Assembly (NCBI GenBank): GCA_963921825.1
Contig: OY997592.1
Span: forward strand, 20,401,432 to 20,465,431
DNA: 64,000 nucleotides
DNA from: Erodium maritimum
Taxonomy: Eukaryota > Streptophyta > Magnoliopsida > Geraniales > Geraniaceae
Reading direction: 5' to 3'
Of the stretch, positions 1-10,673 are shown in pieces (within the stretch, counting starts at the first letter, position 1; every line of letters begins with the position of its first letter). The notes below the pieces were generated by a model. That model ran no database searches. It saw only the letters and a list, made by a program, of their open reading frames with translations, and was not told the origin of the DNA. A program made the translations under genes and the position numbers.

Positions 1-153
1 AGTGTAACATTTGTTGAAGCAATGGTCGTCGTCGGCCCTACTAGCCAAGGAGTGTTTTTAATCAGTGTATCCCGACCATTCCCAATGGCGATACGAAGTC
101 CATTACGCAGAAGCTCCTGAGTAGATATGATACTGGTCCAAATGAAACTCGGT
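1..153 (-). pseudogene. LINE ORF2 fragment (C-terminal to reverse transcriptase)
   Basis: Read on the minus strand, one open frame gives PSFIWTSIISTQELLRNGLR followed by IAIGNGRDTLIKNTPWLVGP. This matches the segment that follows the reverse transcriptase in plant L1-type LINE ORF2 proteins (the usual pattern is PSYTWRSI...LL..GLRWRIGNG..I.VW.D.W). The similarity begins at about base 153 and runs out of the window at base 1, so the length of the copy is unknown. It is the only ORF2-type sequence I found in the window. It is a fragment with no start codon and is not expected to be functional. Confidence 0.62.
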
Positions 154-1000
154 TGATAAAGATGTTTGTAGATATATCTCTACTGATATTTATATTTAAA
201 TATTACTTTTAAACTAAAAACGTTCATCTTTTTAGCGAAATAAAAATTTCATATATTTAATTGTCGGTAGTAAGAGTAAAGGACAATGCATTGGGTAAAG
301 GTTGTCCCGGTCTCATAAAGACAAGTGTAGAACGAGACTCTCTGACAAGTGAGCAGTTCTCTTCGACCCCTCTCTTGATTATGGATCTAACGAGTGGGTC
401 TTTTTTCTTTTTTCTGATTTCGTCTTTGCAGGGTCAATGACTAGTGAGCAGAGAAATAGAGATTTTTTAGGAAGAGAACCCTGATTCACGTATATCCTCC
501 AAATACAACTGATGCAGTTCCAGTACGGTCGCTTTGCCCCCGAGACGTAGCGTTCAGGCACTATCGTGAGCAGGACTTCCAGTTTCGTTTTCCAACCCCC
601 ACCTTTCCTTCATGCGTATGTGGCGCTTTAATATCGTCTATAATGGTTATAATATTAAAAAACTGCAAACAACTATGGTCTATGTATGTTCTTCTCTAGT
701 GGTCAGCAAATGATTTTTCTAGCATACATTCCTGTAATTGAATTCTGATTTTAATAAAATTGCACCTTTCAGTAAAAAAAAGATGGTTAAGAAGAATCAA
801 TTTGAAGTGTTATCGGTTTTTATTTTATTTATAAAAAAAATCAACATTTGTGTGTTTCTTCGTTAACTTATGTTTTGTTATTTTAGTTGAGGAATACACG
901 AAGATAAGATTAAATTAGAGATAATTTTATATCTTTATAACTCTATTAACGTTAGTCTTTGGCTTAAACCAACTTTTGTGGAAAAAAAATCTTTAGCTTT
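154..1000. other. AT-rich intergenic stretch, nothing recognised
   Basis: The sequence is AT-rich and no frame gives a recognisable protein. A minus-strand frame of 60 codons at 379-561 has no known motif. No terminal repeats or RNA gene seen. Confidence 0.5.
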
Positions 1001-1009
1001 GCGAGAGAA

Positions 1010-1760
1010 AACAACCTTCCAACCTTAGTTGTCGTCGTCGTTGATGGAGGCTCCCTCCCTATGGTTCTATCTTTATCTCTTCTTTTTATCTCCCGTTCCT
1101 ATAGACTCTCCTCATTATGCCTCTTGAACTAGGGCTGATAGAATCGAATTTGGACAGATGCTTTGGGTTACGTCGTTGAGGGTTGATCCAACGACGGTTA
1201 TGATCCGTGCCAAGCCCTCGACAGTTCCAGGCCAATAGAGTCGGCGTTGCAACAAAAGATCAGGAACCCTAAAAACAGAAAGTAAATAGCAGTACCTGCC
1301 GGCGGCTCTGGTGGCTGAAGGATTCCAATGGTCGGAGTCTACCTCGGCTTCCTGAAGAAGAGAAGACCCGGCACCAACGACGACGGAGTATAGCAGCCAA
1401 AGAGCACCGAGAGTCGACGGGTCCTGCGAGATCGGTGAAAATAGGACCTGTGTGAGATTGATATGGCGGAGACGGCAGATTCCGGTAAGAAGCCAATGGA
1501 TTCCTGCGACAGATGTTGGCGGTGAAAGGGATCAATGGAGACGATGCGTGGCCCCACCGAAGGAGATCAGAGATGATCTCTGAAGCAGGAAACAGCAGCA
1601 GCTGGGCGTGGAGTGGGACGACGAGAGTAGGGCGGCGATGGCACCAGAGGCAGAGAGGGTGACGATGGTCGCCGGTGGCGGAGGGCAAGACGGCGGTAAA
1701 CCCTAGAAAGGATGAGTCGGTACCTCAAAAGAGGTGTGTGGAGAGAAAAAAAATGTGACA
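1010..1760. other. GC-rich, CT/GA-biased block of unknown origin
   Basis: Composition changes sharply to GC-rich, with overlapping open frames in several minus-strand phases (for example 1269-1688). The predicted peptides are rich in Arg, Ser and Pro and match no family I know. Read on the minus strand it starts near CTAGGGTTTACCGCCG, the style of a plant 5' leader or the GC-rich part of an LTR. It could be the 5' end of an unannotated gene or part of a decayed transposon. I do not call a protein here. Confidence 0.3.
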
Positions 1761-1926
1761 AATATTTCTTTGTTTGAGGTAGAGATCTTAAACAATTTAT
1801 TCTATATTTAAGAGCAATTGAATAAAATCTTTCCCCTCCGTTTGAAAATAAAAGAATAACCGGTTTGTATTTGCTTTAATTTAATGAACGACAATTTGAG
1901 GTATAAGCAAATATATTGTGATAGAG

Positions 1927-1974
1927 ATCCATTTCAACAAATTAAAGGTCATCCATTTCAACAAATTAAAGGTC
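1927..1974. repeat. 24-bp tandem duplication
   Basis: Two perfect adjacent copies of a 24-bp unit that begins ATCCATTTCAAC and ends AAAGGTC (1927-1950 and 1951-1974). This looks like a recent local slippage duplication. Confidence 0.9.
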
Positions 1975-2076
1975 AAGATCAGGTTATAAAAAATGTGACA
2001 AACTTATGAATTGTTTTTAGCATAGAATATAATTTCATTGATAGATTTTTGAAAATTCAAAAGTAAACATGTACCG

Positions 2077-2144
2077 AAAAGAAACATTGAAATTGAAATA
2101 AATGAAGGGGAAAAGAAACATTGAAATTGAAATAAATGAAGGGG
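2077..2144. repeat. 34-bp tandem duplication
   Basis: Two adjacent identical copies of a 34-bp unit that begins AAAAGAAACATTG and ends AATGAAGGGG. The duplication keeps an otherwise unremarkable minus-strand frame (2035-2391) open. That frame shows no conserved motif and is not called as a gene. Confidence 0.9.
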
Positions 2145-2414
2145 CTAGACATAGCCTCGGATATGACAAACAAGATTCGAAACACTCACCTAAAACAAAA
2201 TAACTACTTTTAATCATAGTGGTCTGAGTGGTATAGGATTCGTTTCTTAACTCGACCTGAAAAAATCCGGGATAATTGATATGCAGTGTTTGAGAGGATA
2301 CTGGGCATCTAGAGAGAACACAAAAAAAGGGAAACCATGATGTCGGCTTTGCATCGACCTTGGCAGAGAAAGCTGTGCAGTAAACAGACATGAGACAGAG
2401 GCAGATACAGCGTT

Positions 2415-2560
2415 TCTGGTGGAAGAGGAGGCGATGGTGGCTCTGGTGGCAGAGGAGGCGAGGACGATGATGGCTCCGGTGGCAGAGGAGGCGATGTAGT
2501 TGCGCTCTGGTGGTAGAAGAGGAGGAGGCGGCGTTGGTGGCGCTAATGGTGATAGACGTG
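2415..2560 (+). repeat. GA/GGT-rich minisatellite of about 30-bp units
   Basis: Four imperfect units based on CTCTGGTGGCAGAGGAGGCG follow one another, giving a Gly/Arg-rich frame on the plus strand (an open frame of 79 codons starts at 2500). The low-complexity peptide is better explained by the repeat than by a gene. Confidence 0.75.
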
Positions 2561-2739
2561 CAGGCTGTTGGAGGGAGATCCAGAACAGAGATGGTGGATT
2601 AGATGGAGGAGGAGATGGTTGTGGAGGAGGAGTATGGATAGGTAGTCGGGACAGTAACCATCAGAAAGAACGACGCGTTCAGCGAAACAAGCTAGGACCG
2701 ACTCTAAAAAGCATCATGAGAGCTCCTGATGGCAATTGA

Positions 2740-4374
2740 GAAGAATTTATGAGATTTTTAATAATTATCTTGAAATAATTTAATCCTTAAATAATCAATT
2801 TAAAACATATTTACTGATCATAAGGTGATTTGTAGGATAATTAAGGAATTATTTTTAAAAATTGGAGGATATTTGTTGATGCTGCTGGTTGGATATTTAA
2901 TTTGGTCGGAGTAAAAGTAAGTTTGAATCTATTTGAAGTTCCCATTTGAGGAAGTAAGAGGCTCTGCTGGCTGTGGCAAGCAAGAAAGTGAGATATTGAC
3001 GGGAGAAGGAAAGCAAAAGCGCAAAAGATAAAGTAGACTCATTTTCACTTTCCTTACTTATAATTGCTTTTCCACACAATCCTCACTTTGTTCCACCCTC
3101 AACCAAAACAAGTATGTAGTGAAGAAGCATGTCCATGTTAGTGGTAGGTTTGTAATTGACTTTTTCACACTAAGTTAGGAGAATAGTTGAGATAAGTTTA
3201 ATCTTGCATTTAAAACACAACTATAAATTGCTAGTGAATTTAAAAAAACAATGAAATGGAGCAAGTTATGTGACGGAAATTATAAATTCCTTTAATGGTA
3301 CAGTTGGAGGAAGTTTTTTTTGATGATATATCATTTTCAAAAATAAAAGCCGAATTCAATAGCATGTCCATAAATGTGAAATGATTATGAAACATTAAGG
3401 GAAAAAATGAGATTGATAGATATAATGGGAATGCGAATGAGATTATGGGGTAGGTCAATTCTTGTTTCCATTTACAAACTTTATCCAACTAATTCACATT
3501 TGCATCATAGCCCACCAACTATGCTTTGTATTTATTTATGTAGGTTATACTATTCATGATGAGAAATTCAAATACAAAAACAAGTTATTGGAAGAGAACA
3601 AACCAATCTGATAATTTTTCTGACTTCCGAGTATACATACACACACATGAATTGATGAACAAAACGCGTGAGAGGAGATGGTGGGCTAATATTTTATTGG
3701 TATCACTAAAATGAATGATTAGGCAGCATCTACCAAGACTATTTCTATATAATTATTATGGGGATTTAAGTTTAATAAGGTAGATCGGATTCTTCTATTA
3801 TATACGATCATGTTCTTATCAATCTGGATTAATTGATGGTGTGCCAGTTAAGCTTCCACCTCATTAATGTTTCCATTTTAACTATTAGAATTTACAAAGA
3901 GTTTGAAACCAAATAGAACTTGGAAAAATAAGTCAGATATTGAACTAGAATGAAATTGAAGGGCATTAAGGTATTTGAATTAACTTATAAGTACCCTGTC
4001 TTGATAGGTTTAGGTGGAGACCGGAGATGGATGGTATAGTGTAGAGTATTAATCTATTTGTTTGGCTGGTTGAATTATTGGTCTTCCTTCTTTCTTTCCC
4101 ACCAAACCCTAAAAGAAACAAGGAAATGGGCAGCCATAATAATTGAGATGGGTCATCTAACACTTTGACTTTGGTCCCCATGCTTTGACTTATGTTATAT
4201 ATGTATGTCCAAGACTTAATCATCAACAGATAACATCCGCAATAACCAATGTTTTCTATATCAACTCAGACTCAGAGGTTGAGCACTTAATCTGCAGACA
4301 CAAAATGCCCAAGTTTGTGTAAACTAAGTCACAGGCATAGAGTTTAGGTTAGCATCCTTTGAGGTAATCCATAC
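2740..4374. other. AT-rich intergenic or 3' flanking sequence
   Basis: This stretch lies downstream of the minus-strand HNH gene and must include its 3' UTR next to 4375. Apart from that I see only AT-rich sequence with short meaningless frames, and no convincing terminal repeats. Confidence 0.5.
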
Positions 4375-7300
4375 CTATGACGAGGAGGCATCGTTGGAAG
4401 GCAACTTGCAAGCAGCCACGTCCTCTTTTGACTTGTACTTGCCAAGCATTTCCGCTACTGTTCTGCACCGGCATTGATTTCCAGGCCGCATCACATCCCC
4501 ATACACCGCCATTTCAATTATGTCAAGCTCCCTGTCTGTCAATTACATAATTTCCGCACTTTAAAAAAAAAATGAATATGCTATGGTTATCAAAATTATA
4601 AAATAATTGCATAACATCACTTAAAAAACCAGAAACATGTAGAGATGGTTTAGTGACAAGTTGTTAGTCAATGATCCTATTCAACTTTGCTCCGTTATGT
4701 AATAGGATCCCAGAGTTATATTTGTTATCAATGATACCCTATTCAACTTGCAAGCTCCGTTTCATTTCACATTTATAAAATAGGATCCCAGATAGTTATA
4801 CGTGATACCCAATTTTTGGATAACTTTATGCAAGCCCTAAAATGATTTTCACATCAGATCTCCGTCAATCACAAGGGATGAATGAAGATTCTCAAACTTG
4901 GTGCATGACATATAAGAAAACCACAGCTGATTAATCCAGATAAAGGAAAATTGTGAATGTTTTTATAATAGGATAATAGATTTACTTGAAAGGACATTAT
5001 AATGCAGTAGGTAATAAAAGGTACAGAAAAGATAATAGAGAATATTACAGACAAAACAGACTTAACTATGCACCTTTTACACTTACATCCAACTTTAAAA
5101 AGTTTTTTACACATACCCTAACTATTTTAAATCACACTTTACTCTAACTCTATTAGAAATTGATTTATTTTCCTGTTAATAACTTTCAATGACAACCACC
5201 TAGGACAACCACTTATTAAAGACCACGGGTGCCAACCAGGATGTTGATCACAGTTTTATTTAGTTACCAAACACTGCTTCCTTAACCAGCCTGGTAGATC
5301 AATCATATTGGGATCCAATTATGCAATTCTAAGAGCACCCGTAGTGGGAGGCTAAAGTTTGGCTAAAAGAGCTCGACTATTTGGTTTAGCCAAGCAAATA
5401 GCCGAGTGCTTGGCTAATACCTTGGGTAAAAGAGCTCTATGATTTCAGCTTGGCTGTTAAGTATTAGCCAAGAAAAATCGCCGAGTACTTGTCGAAATGA
5501 GTCTTTCTGGAGAGAGAAACCAATAATTTGAAAGAAATTTCTGAAATAACCAAGCTCTTAGCCAAGCATGGACTAAAGCACTGCAGGACAGATTCAATTA
5601 GCCTGACTAAAAGAGGAGAGAGAAACTGAAAACGTCCTTTTAGCCAATCTGGTTTAACAAAGCAAGGGCTAAAGCACCGTGGATGGTCTAAGTAAGAACT
5701 TATTCCCTCGTCTTAGAACAAAGGTTCCAGATCTTAGTTGTGCAGTTGTTTACTAAGAAAGGACTAAAAGACCATCCGCTGTGCTGAGTTTGAATCAAAC
5801 AACTGGGTGAGGTATAAAAAAAAATTGCTTATGTATCAACATGTTGGCTGAGCGGTAAGGGTGAGGTTTACTCTACTAAAAGCTATGTGGATCCCCAATA
5901 GTCGGGGACAATAGATTCATACGACAAAACATGAGTAAACGAGCTTCGGAGTCCTGAAAGAGAAAAAAATGGAACCATTGTCTAAATCTAAAGAAATGCA
6001 TTGAGAAAGGACAGATGTTTCAAACCCTTCTCTCAAAATGGAATCCCTACCAAGCATATGTAGTCAGCACCAACCTCTCAACCTGATGAGCAATCCGTGA
6101 GGAAGCAGCACAGTGGCTATAGAGTGCAGATCACGTGCCACTACACCTGGTTGTATGAAACTAGCATGCATCTTGGCTCCTGAGACTCTTCCATAGAATT
6201 CCAACAATTTCTCCTCAATAATTCTACAACCTCTTTGCTGAGGTCCACAGAAGAGTAAAGAAAATCTTGCCGGGAAATTTTGTGTTTGTGTGATATTTAG
6301 ACCATCTCACTCATCTTCTTCTCTATGTATACTGTAGAAATAGTACTTGCTAAATCCTTAGATTTTTTGCCACCAAAGTAGCCGTTAGACAGTGGTTCTG
6401 GGCAAAGTTCGGTGACACTGCTGCCAAGAGATACACTTGTCTTCTCTTTAGTTCCCTCGCCTTTTACAATTAATATATTATTTTTGAAAAAAGAATCATA
6501 GTTTACATTCTGACTGATAAAACCAGGCATAAGTGAAGAAAATCACCTCCGGTGTTATTGACTCATTAATTGTGTTCAATCAATCCTTAAATAGGTAAGG
6601 AAGAATTCGAAGAAGAAACAAAAACCAGTAAGCTCAGAAACGGAGTATTGTGTCGTATCTGTAGTAGCATAGGTGATCACCGGACGGCTTGATGACCTTA
6701 CAAAGACCTCAAACAACAACCTGGTTTTGGCAACATGCTTCAAAGGCCGACTACAGAGTTTGAAATGACAGTTATGTTCTGCCTCCAAGGTGAGGAGGCA
6801 CTGGAAGAAACACAACCACATAGGAGGAATAATTGGTGGCATGATGTTATAGTTTTTGAAACCTTGAAAATTATTGAAGGACATTTTGGTCATTTAACAT
6901 TTAATATAAGCAAAATTGAGTAAAATGAGACTAAAATTAGTCAAGGTATTAGTATAAAAACGTAGGTGTAGTTAAGTATAAAAGGTGTATGGTTAGGTCT
7001 ATTTATCAACATGATATGAGAGTTGTCATCCCATCATGAAGAAGCACCACATATATATAGGATTGTTAAATCCAATTTTTTTTCCTACATTCATTGATTG
7101 CTTTGCATTTGAAAACATCTACACACCTTACATAGATTTCCTAGACTTGGGGCACATGTCTTAACATATGAAGTTGGAAACTCGGAGACAGAATAAAGGA
7201 TGAGAACATTCTGTAACCTGATTGAGACAAGAGGGCTATTATTACTAAACAAAGCTCTGGTTCAACTACATTGCTGTTGGAGCAAAAGAAGACCAGATAC

Positions 7301-8496
7301 AAAGATACCTAAGATTACTAGATTACCTTTCTACTGCAACATAAGTGATTTAAAATTAATACTAACCTTAACTCTTTTACTACTTTGGTCTCTAGAAATA
7401 AACCAATTTCTAGAAATCTTCACAAAGACTTGCTAATTTAGCATTCCTTTAAATTCTACATAACGTTTGTCCATTCTTAGGAACCTGTCAGAATAAACAT
7501 CACTGCACACTCACAAGTGCAAGCCTACAGACACTATTCCGGGAGATAGATTGGTGGCAGGCATCTATGTTTATCAATTCATAGATATAACAACCTAACA
7601 GAAAGTGTACTAGACACACCACTTCAACAAGCAACCTCAAAAATGTACAACTATGAAAGAAAAACAAGGTGATATCAGATATGGGTGTATAGGAAGTATA
7701 GATGAAGGATTGAACACAAGCAATTCTTAACAAAAAAGCATGTTAATTGTTTACAAAGATAGATATGCAAGCTTTATGAATTCTACACCAAACACATTAA
7801 CCTGATACTAGACAAGCAGAGTAAGACATCAATTTCATCATAGAAATTTAAGCAGCAAAAGGGTAGCAAACATACCACTGAAATTGACGTCACAAGAGTA
7901 ACCTTTCAATTGAGCAGCATCCAGACTGTCTTTGTTCGACTTGAACCTATTCACCCTCGTCTGGAGGATCTGACAGTTCTCCACTGTTGATTCACCACCT
8001 ACGGTACAAGTTCATATTCCATGTGAAGTATATAGAAGGAAAAAGAAGAAGAAAACATCTAGAGAATAATCACCACATTCTTTTAGATTTCCAAAACTGT
8101 TCATACAGCCACTTCTAGCAACCAAACAGAAAACTATTAAATATAAAATCCTTAAAAATCCAATCGAATTGCCCACGAAAAATTGAATCTTCAAAGCAAT
8201 AAAGATCGGAAACCCATAAAGGAATTGGATTGGAGATTACCTTTGGAAAAGGGAACGACGTGGTCGTACTCGAAGCAGAGGCAGCCCATGCAGTTGCAGA
8301 AGCGCTTGCAGACAATGTTACCGGCAGCGTCTTTGCGCCACCTCTCGGGATGACGGCCGGGCACCGTAGCTGCATTGGCCCAACACATGCTCTTCACCAT
8401 CTTATCGAAGAACCTTGCCCTCTCCTGCCCATCACCGTTTCTATCACTACCACCACCAGAACGACACGGAGAAGAAGAAGAAGACGACGAGCTCAT
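4375..8496 (-). CDS. HNH-endonuclease-domain protein, 3 coding exons, 179 residues
   Basis: Splicing by eye gives exons 8496-8241, 7998-7876 and 4535-4375, all with GT-AG introns of 242 and 3340 bp; the 540 coding bases end in TAG. After a Ser-rich start, the protein has RHPERWRKDAAGN, a Cys-rich stretch (CKRFCNCMGCLCF), then EYDHVVPFSKGG and ENCQILQTRVNRFKS. This is the HNH fold of a small plant family, with His79, Asn93 and Asn102 in the catalytic and metal-binding positions. The C-terminal part includes DIIEMAVYGDV and CRCRTVAEMLGKYKSK, which are also typical of the family. The family is predicted to cut nucleic acid; the true substrate is unknown to me. All key residues are present and no frame is broken, so the gene looks functional. 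ATG 8496 is chosen because it opens the exon that carries the domain. The long second intron holds transposon sequence and a nad7-like fragment. The gene is divergent from MIS12. Confidence 0.9.
4675..4803. repeat. Imperfect tandem duplication just downstream of exon 3's acceptor, in intron 2
   Basis: Two adjacent related units of about 60-65 bp share CCTATTCAACTT, GCTCCGTT and ATAGGATCCCAGA. The repeat lies in intron 2 of the HNH gene and has no coding sense. Confidence 0.6.
5333..5688. mobile_element. PIF/Harbinger-type (Tourist-like) MITE, 356 bp
   Basis: The ends are GAGCACCCGTAGTGGGAGGC on the left and, reverse-complemented on the right, GACCATCCACGGTGCTTTAG. They are flanked by the direct repeat TAA (5330-5332 and 5689-5691), the 3-bp target duplication expected for PIF/Harbinger. 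The interior repeats motifs such as TTGGCTAAAAGAGCTC and AGCCAAGC. The TIR resembles that of the larger Harbinger element at 28831-30546 (GAGCATCCACAGTC), so the two may use related transposases. There is no coding capacity. Confidence 0.8.
6127..6214 (-). pseudogene. nad7: Fragment related to mitochondrial nad7 (NADH dehydrogenase subunit 7)
   Basis: On the minus strand the frame reads EEKLLEFYGRVSGAKMHASF then IQPGVVARDL. Plant mitochondrial Nad7, a subunit of respiratory complex I, reads EREKLLEFYERVSGARMHAS then FIRPGGVAQDLP, so the match is strong over about 29 residues. Beyond it, towards base 6065, a shifted frame gives SSRIAHQVERL, which may correspond to the following Nad7 segment (SRIDELEEM). 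The copy is short, frameshifted and without a start, so it is a dead nuclear fragment. It may be an organelle-to-nucleus transfer or may have been carried by the surrounding TIR element. Confidence 0.75.
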
Positions 8497-9654
8497 CTCT
8501 CCTTCTGCCTATCTGTTTTGTCGGAGACTATGAGCTATATCATTCAGTATAGGGGTGTAACATGAATTTATCTGAGGGATAGTCATCAACAATTAATAAA
8601 TATAGAGAAAAAGTCAAACAATTATTGACACCCTTAGCAAAAGTCAACTGCAAATTACAATTCTTTGTAGACAAAGTAATGATAACCTTAAGAAGAGAAA
8701 ACATCAACTAAATATAATCTTTATGAAGAATTGCCTTTATTTACTTACTGATTCTGAGTCCTATATTTCAATAAATTCCAAGCAAACACCTTCCTTTCAT
8801 TCTAATTGGGAACTAACTAGAACAACATTAGTGAAGAAAAAACCAAACCAAATGTTCTAAGGAGCTAAGTTAAGTTCTAATAAAACAAACCCAATACTAC
8901 TCATGAACTTGTGATCAAATTGACTTGTTATAAATCAAATTCATTACATTAGTTTATTTATTCACCAGCAATATGTCTTCTCAACAAACCTCTCCTATAA
9001 CCACTCTAACACTCTAAGCCCAGTAATTAACAAAAACAGTCATATCATAGTCAAACTCAAAGCTTATGCTTTAACCATGAAGAGAAAAAAAATCCCAGAT
9101 AACCTATTTCTTTAGCATAATAAAAACTGCGAAATAGCTTAAAATTGAAGGAAAAATCGAAACTTTGAACAAAAAATGAAGGCCTTTCAAAGTATACATG
9201 TAAGTGGCAGTGTTTTTGCTTTTATGGATAGAGGTAATAGTAATACAATAGAGAAACAAAAATTGTACAAGAAGTAGATCAAAAAGAAGTTTGAATAGCC
9301 ATTTAAGCTCGAGGAGTGTAGAGTAACTTAAGACTGAAATTGAGGTACAAGCAACTCACAATTTTGAGGAGAAATGAGAGGAGGGGTCAGTTTGTGATGA
9401 AGTTTCATTTCCTCAGGTATAGTTAGACATTGTAATCCTCTTTTGTTAGCATCCAACTAATTTAGGTATGCAAATGTAGTTTCAAAAACGTCTGAAAATT
9501 CTAGGTCTGAATTTCAAATCAATAAAATCTGATGAGAATGAGGAGCTTGCCTTGAGTTGCTGCCGGCGATTGGTGGTGTCCCTTGCACTGCATTAGATTC
9601 TCAAATGCTAAATTCAGTCTTGACGATCACTTTCTAGTTTCTTCCTTCCCTCGT
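8497..9654. other. Intergenic region upstream of the HNH gene
   Basis: AT-rich sequence between the divergent HNH and MIS12 genes. It should contain the HNH promoter and 5' UTR just above 8496, but I see no decisive core-promoter motif. No coding frame or transposon edge was recognised. Confidence 0.5.
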
Positions 9655-9900
9655 CTCAAGAGGCCCATGTCAGATAACGGGCCAAAGAAGAAAGACTTTG
9701 GGCCCAAGAGTCACGGCCCACGCGGAGTGATTAAGTAATTGACAGAGCCCATAGGGATGAGCCCGCCTTTTTCATTAAATCTTTGGTAATACTAGTTTTG
9801 AAATCATCCTTATATTTCCATTTCAATTTCAATTCTAATTTCTCCCTCCCGTTCACCTCACCTTACTTTTCTCCCTCAGTCGCCTGCGAGTAATTCTGCT
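9655..9900. promoter_or_regulatory. Cluster of GGCCCA/TGGGCC (site II-like) motifs, probable MIS12 promoter
   Basis: Within about 100 bp (9660-9760) there are AGGCCCATG, CGGGCCAAA, TTTGGGCCCAAG, ACGGCCCACG and AGAGCCCATAG. Site II elements (TGGGCC/T) are known TCP-binding sites in promoters of plant growth and cell-division genes. They are followed at 9838-9890 by a CT-rich stretch like a plant 5' leader. The position, about 0.8-1 kb before the MIS12 start codon, implies that a 5' UTR intron lies between. This is inferred; no transcript start was observed. Confidence 0.55.
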
Positions 9901-10673
9901 CCAACCATTCCTTCGACGAAGCCAGTATTTCTCAAGCGCTTCAATTCTATATGTAATTTCTTCGAATTATCAATTTTAATTTATATCCGCAGTTTCATGA
10001 ATTAATTTGCTCAAATGATTCTATAATTATGCGTTCAAAATTTGAACCTAACCTTGTATAGGTAGGGCTTTGTTTTGATTGGGCATCTATCTATGACTGA
10101 CCAGTTTTGTTGCTATGGATTGCTTGTTTTGGGGATTCACCAGGAGGATCCACTGTTTTGTGTTTTTACATATTTTGATGTGGTCACTCGAGAGCTTCTT
10201 CCTCTTGAGATGATTTGTGCTTTACATCACATAGATACTTATGTTCATGCTATTTTTTTTTCAATTTTTGTTGTACATGAGTACTCTTTAAATCTCTTAC
10301 CCATTTCTAATAGTCTATTACAGAAAGTTCTTCTTATTGGGGGTATTTTGCAGGGTAGCTCAAGGATTCCATAATTTTTTACTGTAAACGGGCTTGGTTT
10401 GCCTTATGTTTACATTTATACTTGTTTGCATAACCTCCTGCTTTTGTACTTGACGTGCACTGCTTATTGCTATTTATAACTACTGAATGGATTGTTACAA
10501 ATTCCAAATGTTAGACGATACAATGTCTTCTACTGTCCGCTTCATCAATCACACCCTGATATTTAAAGTGTATAAAGTTTTGTGGGCTGAAACTTCCCTT
10601 TTAAATATGATAAAGAAGGTATATAATTATATCACTCTGTGTATGTGTGTATAGATAAGGTTAGGATACAAGA

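Larger units (their letters stand above)
5054..7004. mobile_element. TIR element of about 1.95 kb in intron 2 (class uncertain)
   Basis: The left edge (AAACAGACTTAACTATGCAC, continuing CTTTTACACTTA) and the reverse complement of the right edge (AAATAGACCTAACCATACAC, continuing CTTTTATACTTA) are alike over about 80 bp with scattered differences. This is the pattern of an old DNA transposon with long terminal inverted repeats. I could not find a clean target duplication, so the superfamily is open (MULE-like is possible). Between the repeats are a Harbinger-like MITE and a nad7-like fragment. No transposase is visible, so the element would be non-autonomous. Confidence 0.5.

Noticed and set aside
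2035-2391. 118-codon minus-strand open frame
   Set aside because: It passes through a 34-bp tandem duplication, lacks any known motif and has no conserved splice context. A chance frame is more likely.
5836-5930. tRNA- or SINE-like start (TTGGCTGAGCGGTAAGGGTG) in HNH intron 2
   Set aside because: It resembles an A box, but there is no anticodon arm, no clear B box (GGTTCGAATCC) at the right distance and no cloverleaf. It may be a SINE remnant but cannot be supported.
10075-10374. 99-codon frame upstream of MIS12, as a possible alternative N-terminus
   Set aside because: It has no similarity to MIS12, is not joined in frame to exon 1, and the conserved N-terminus starts cleanly at 10674 after an in-frame stop.
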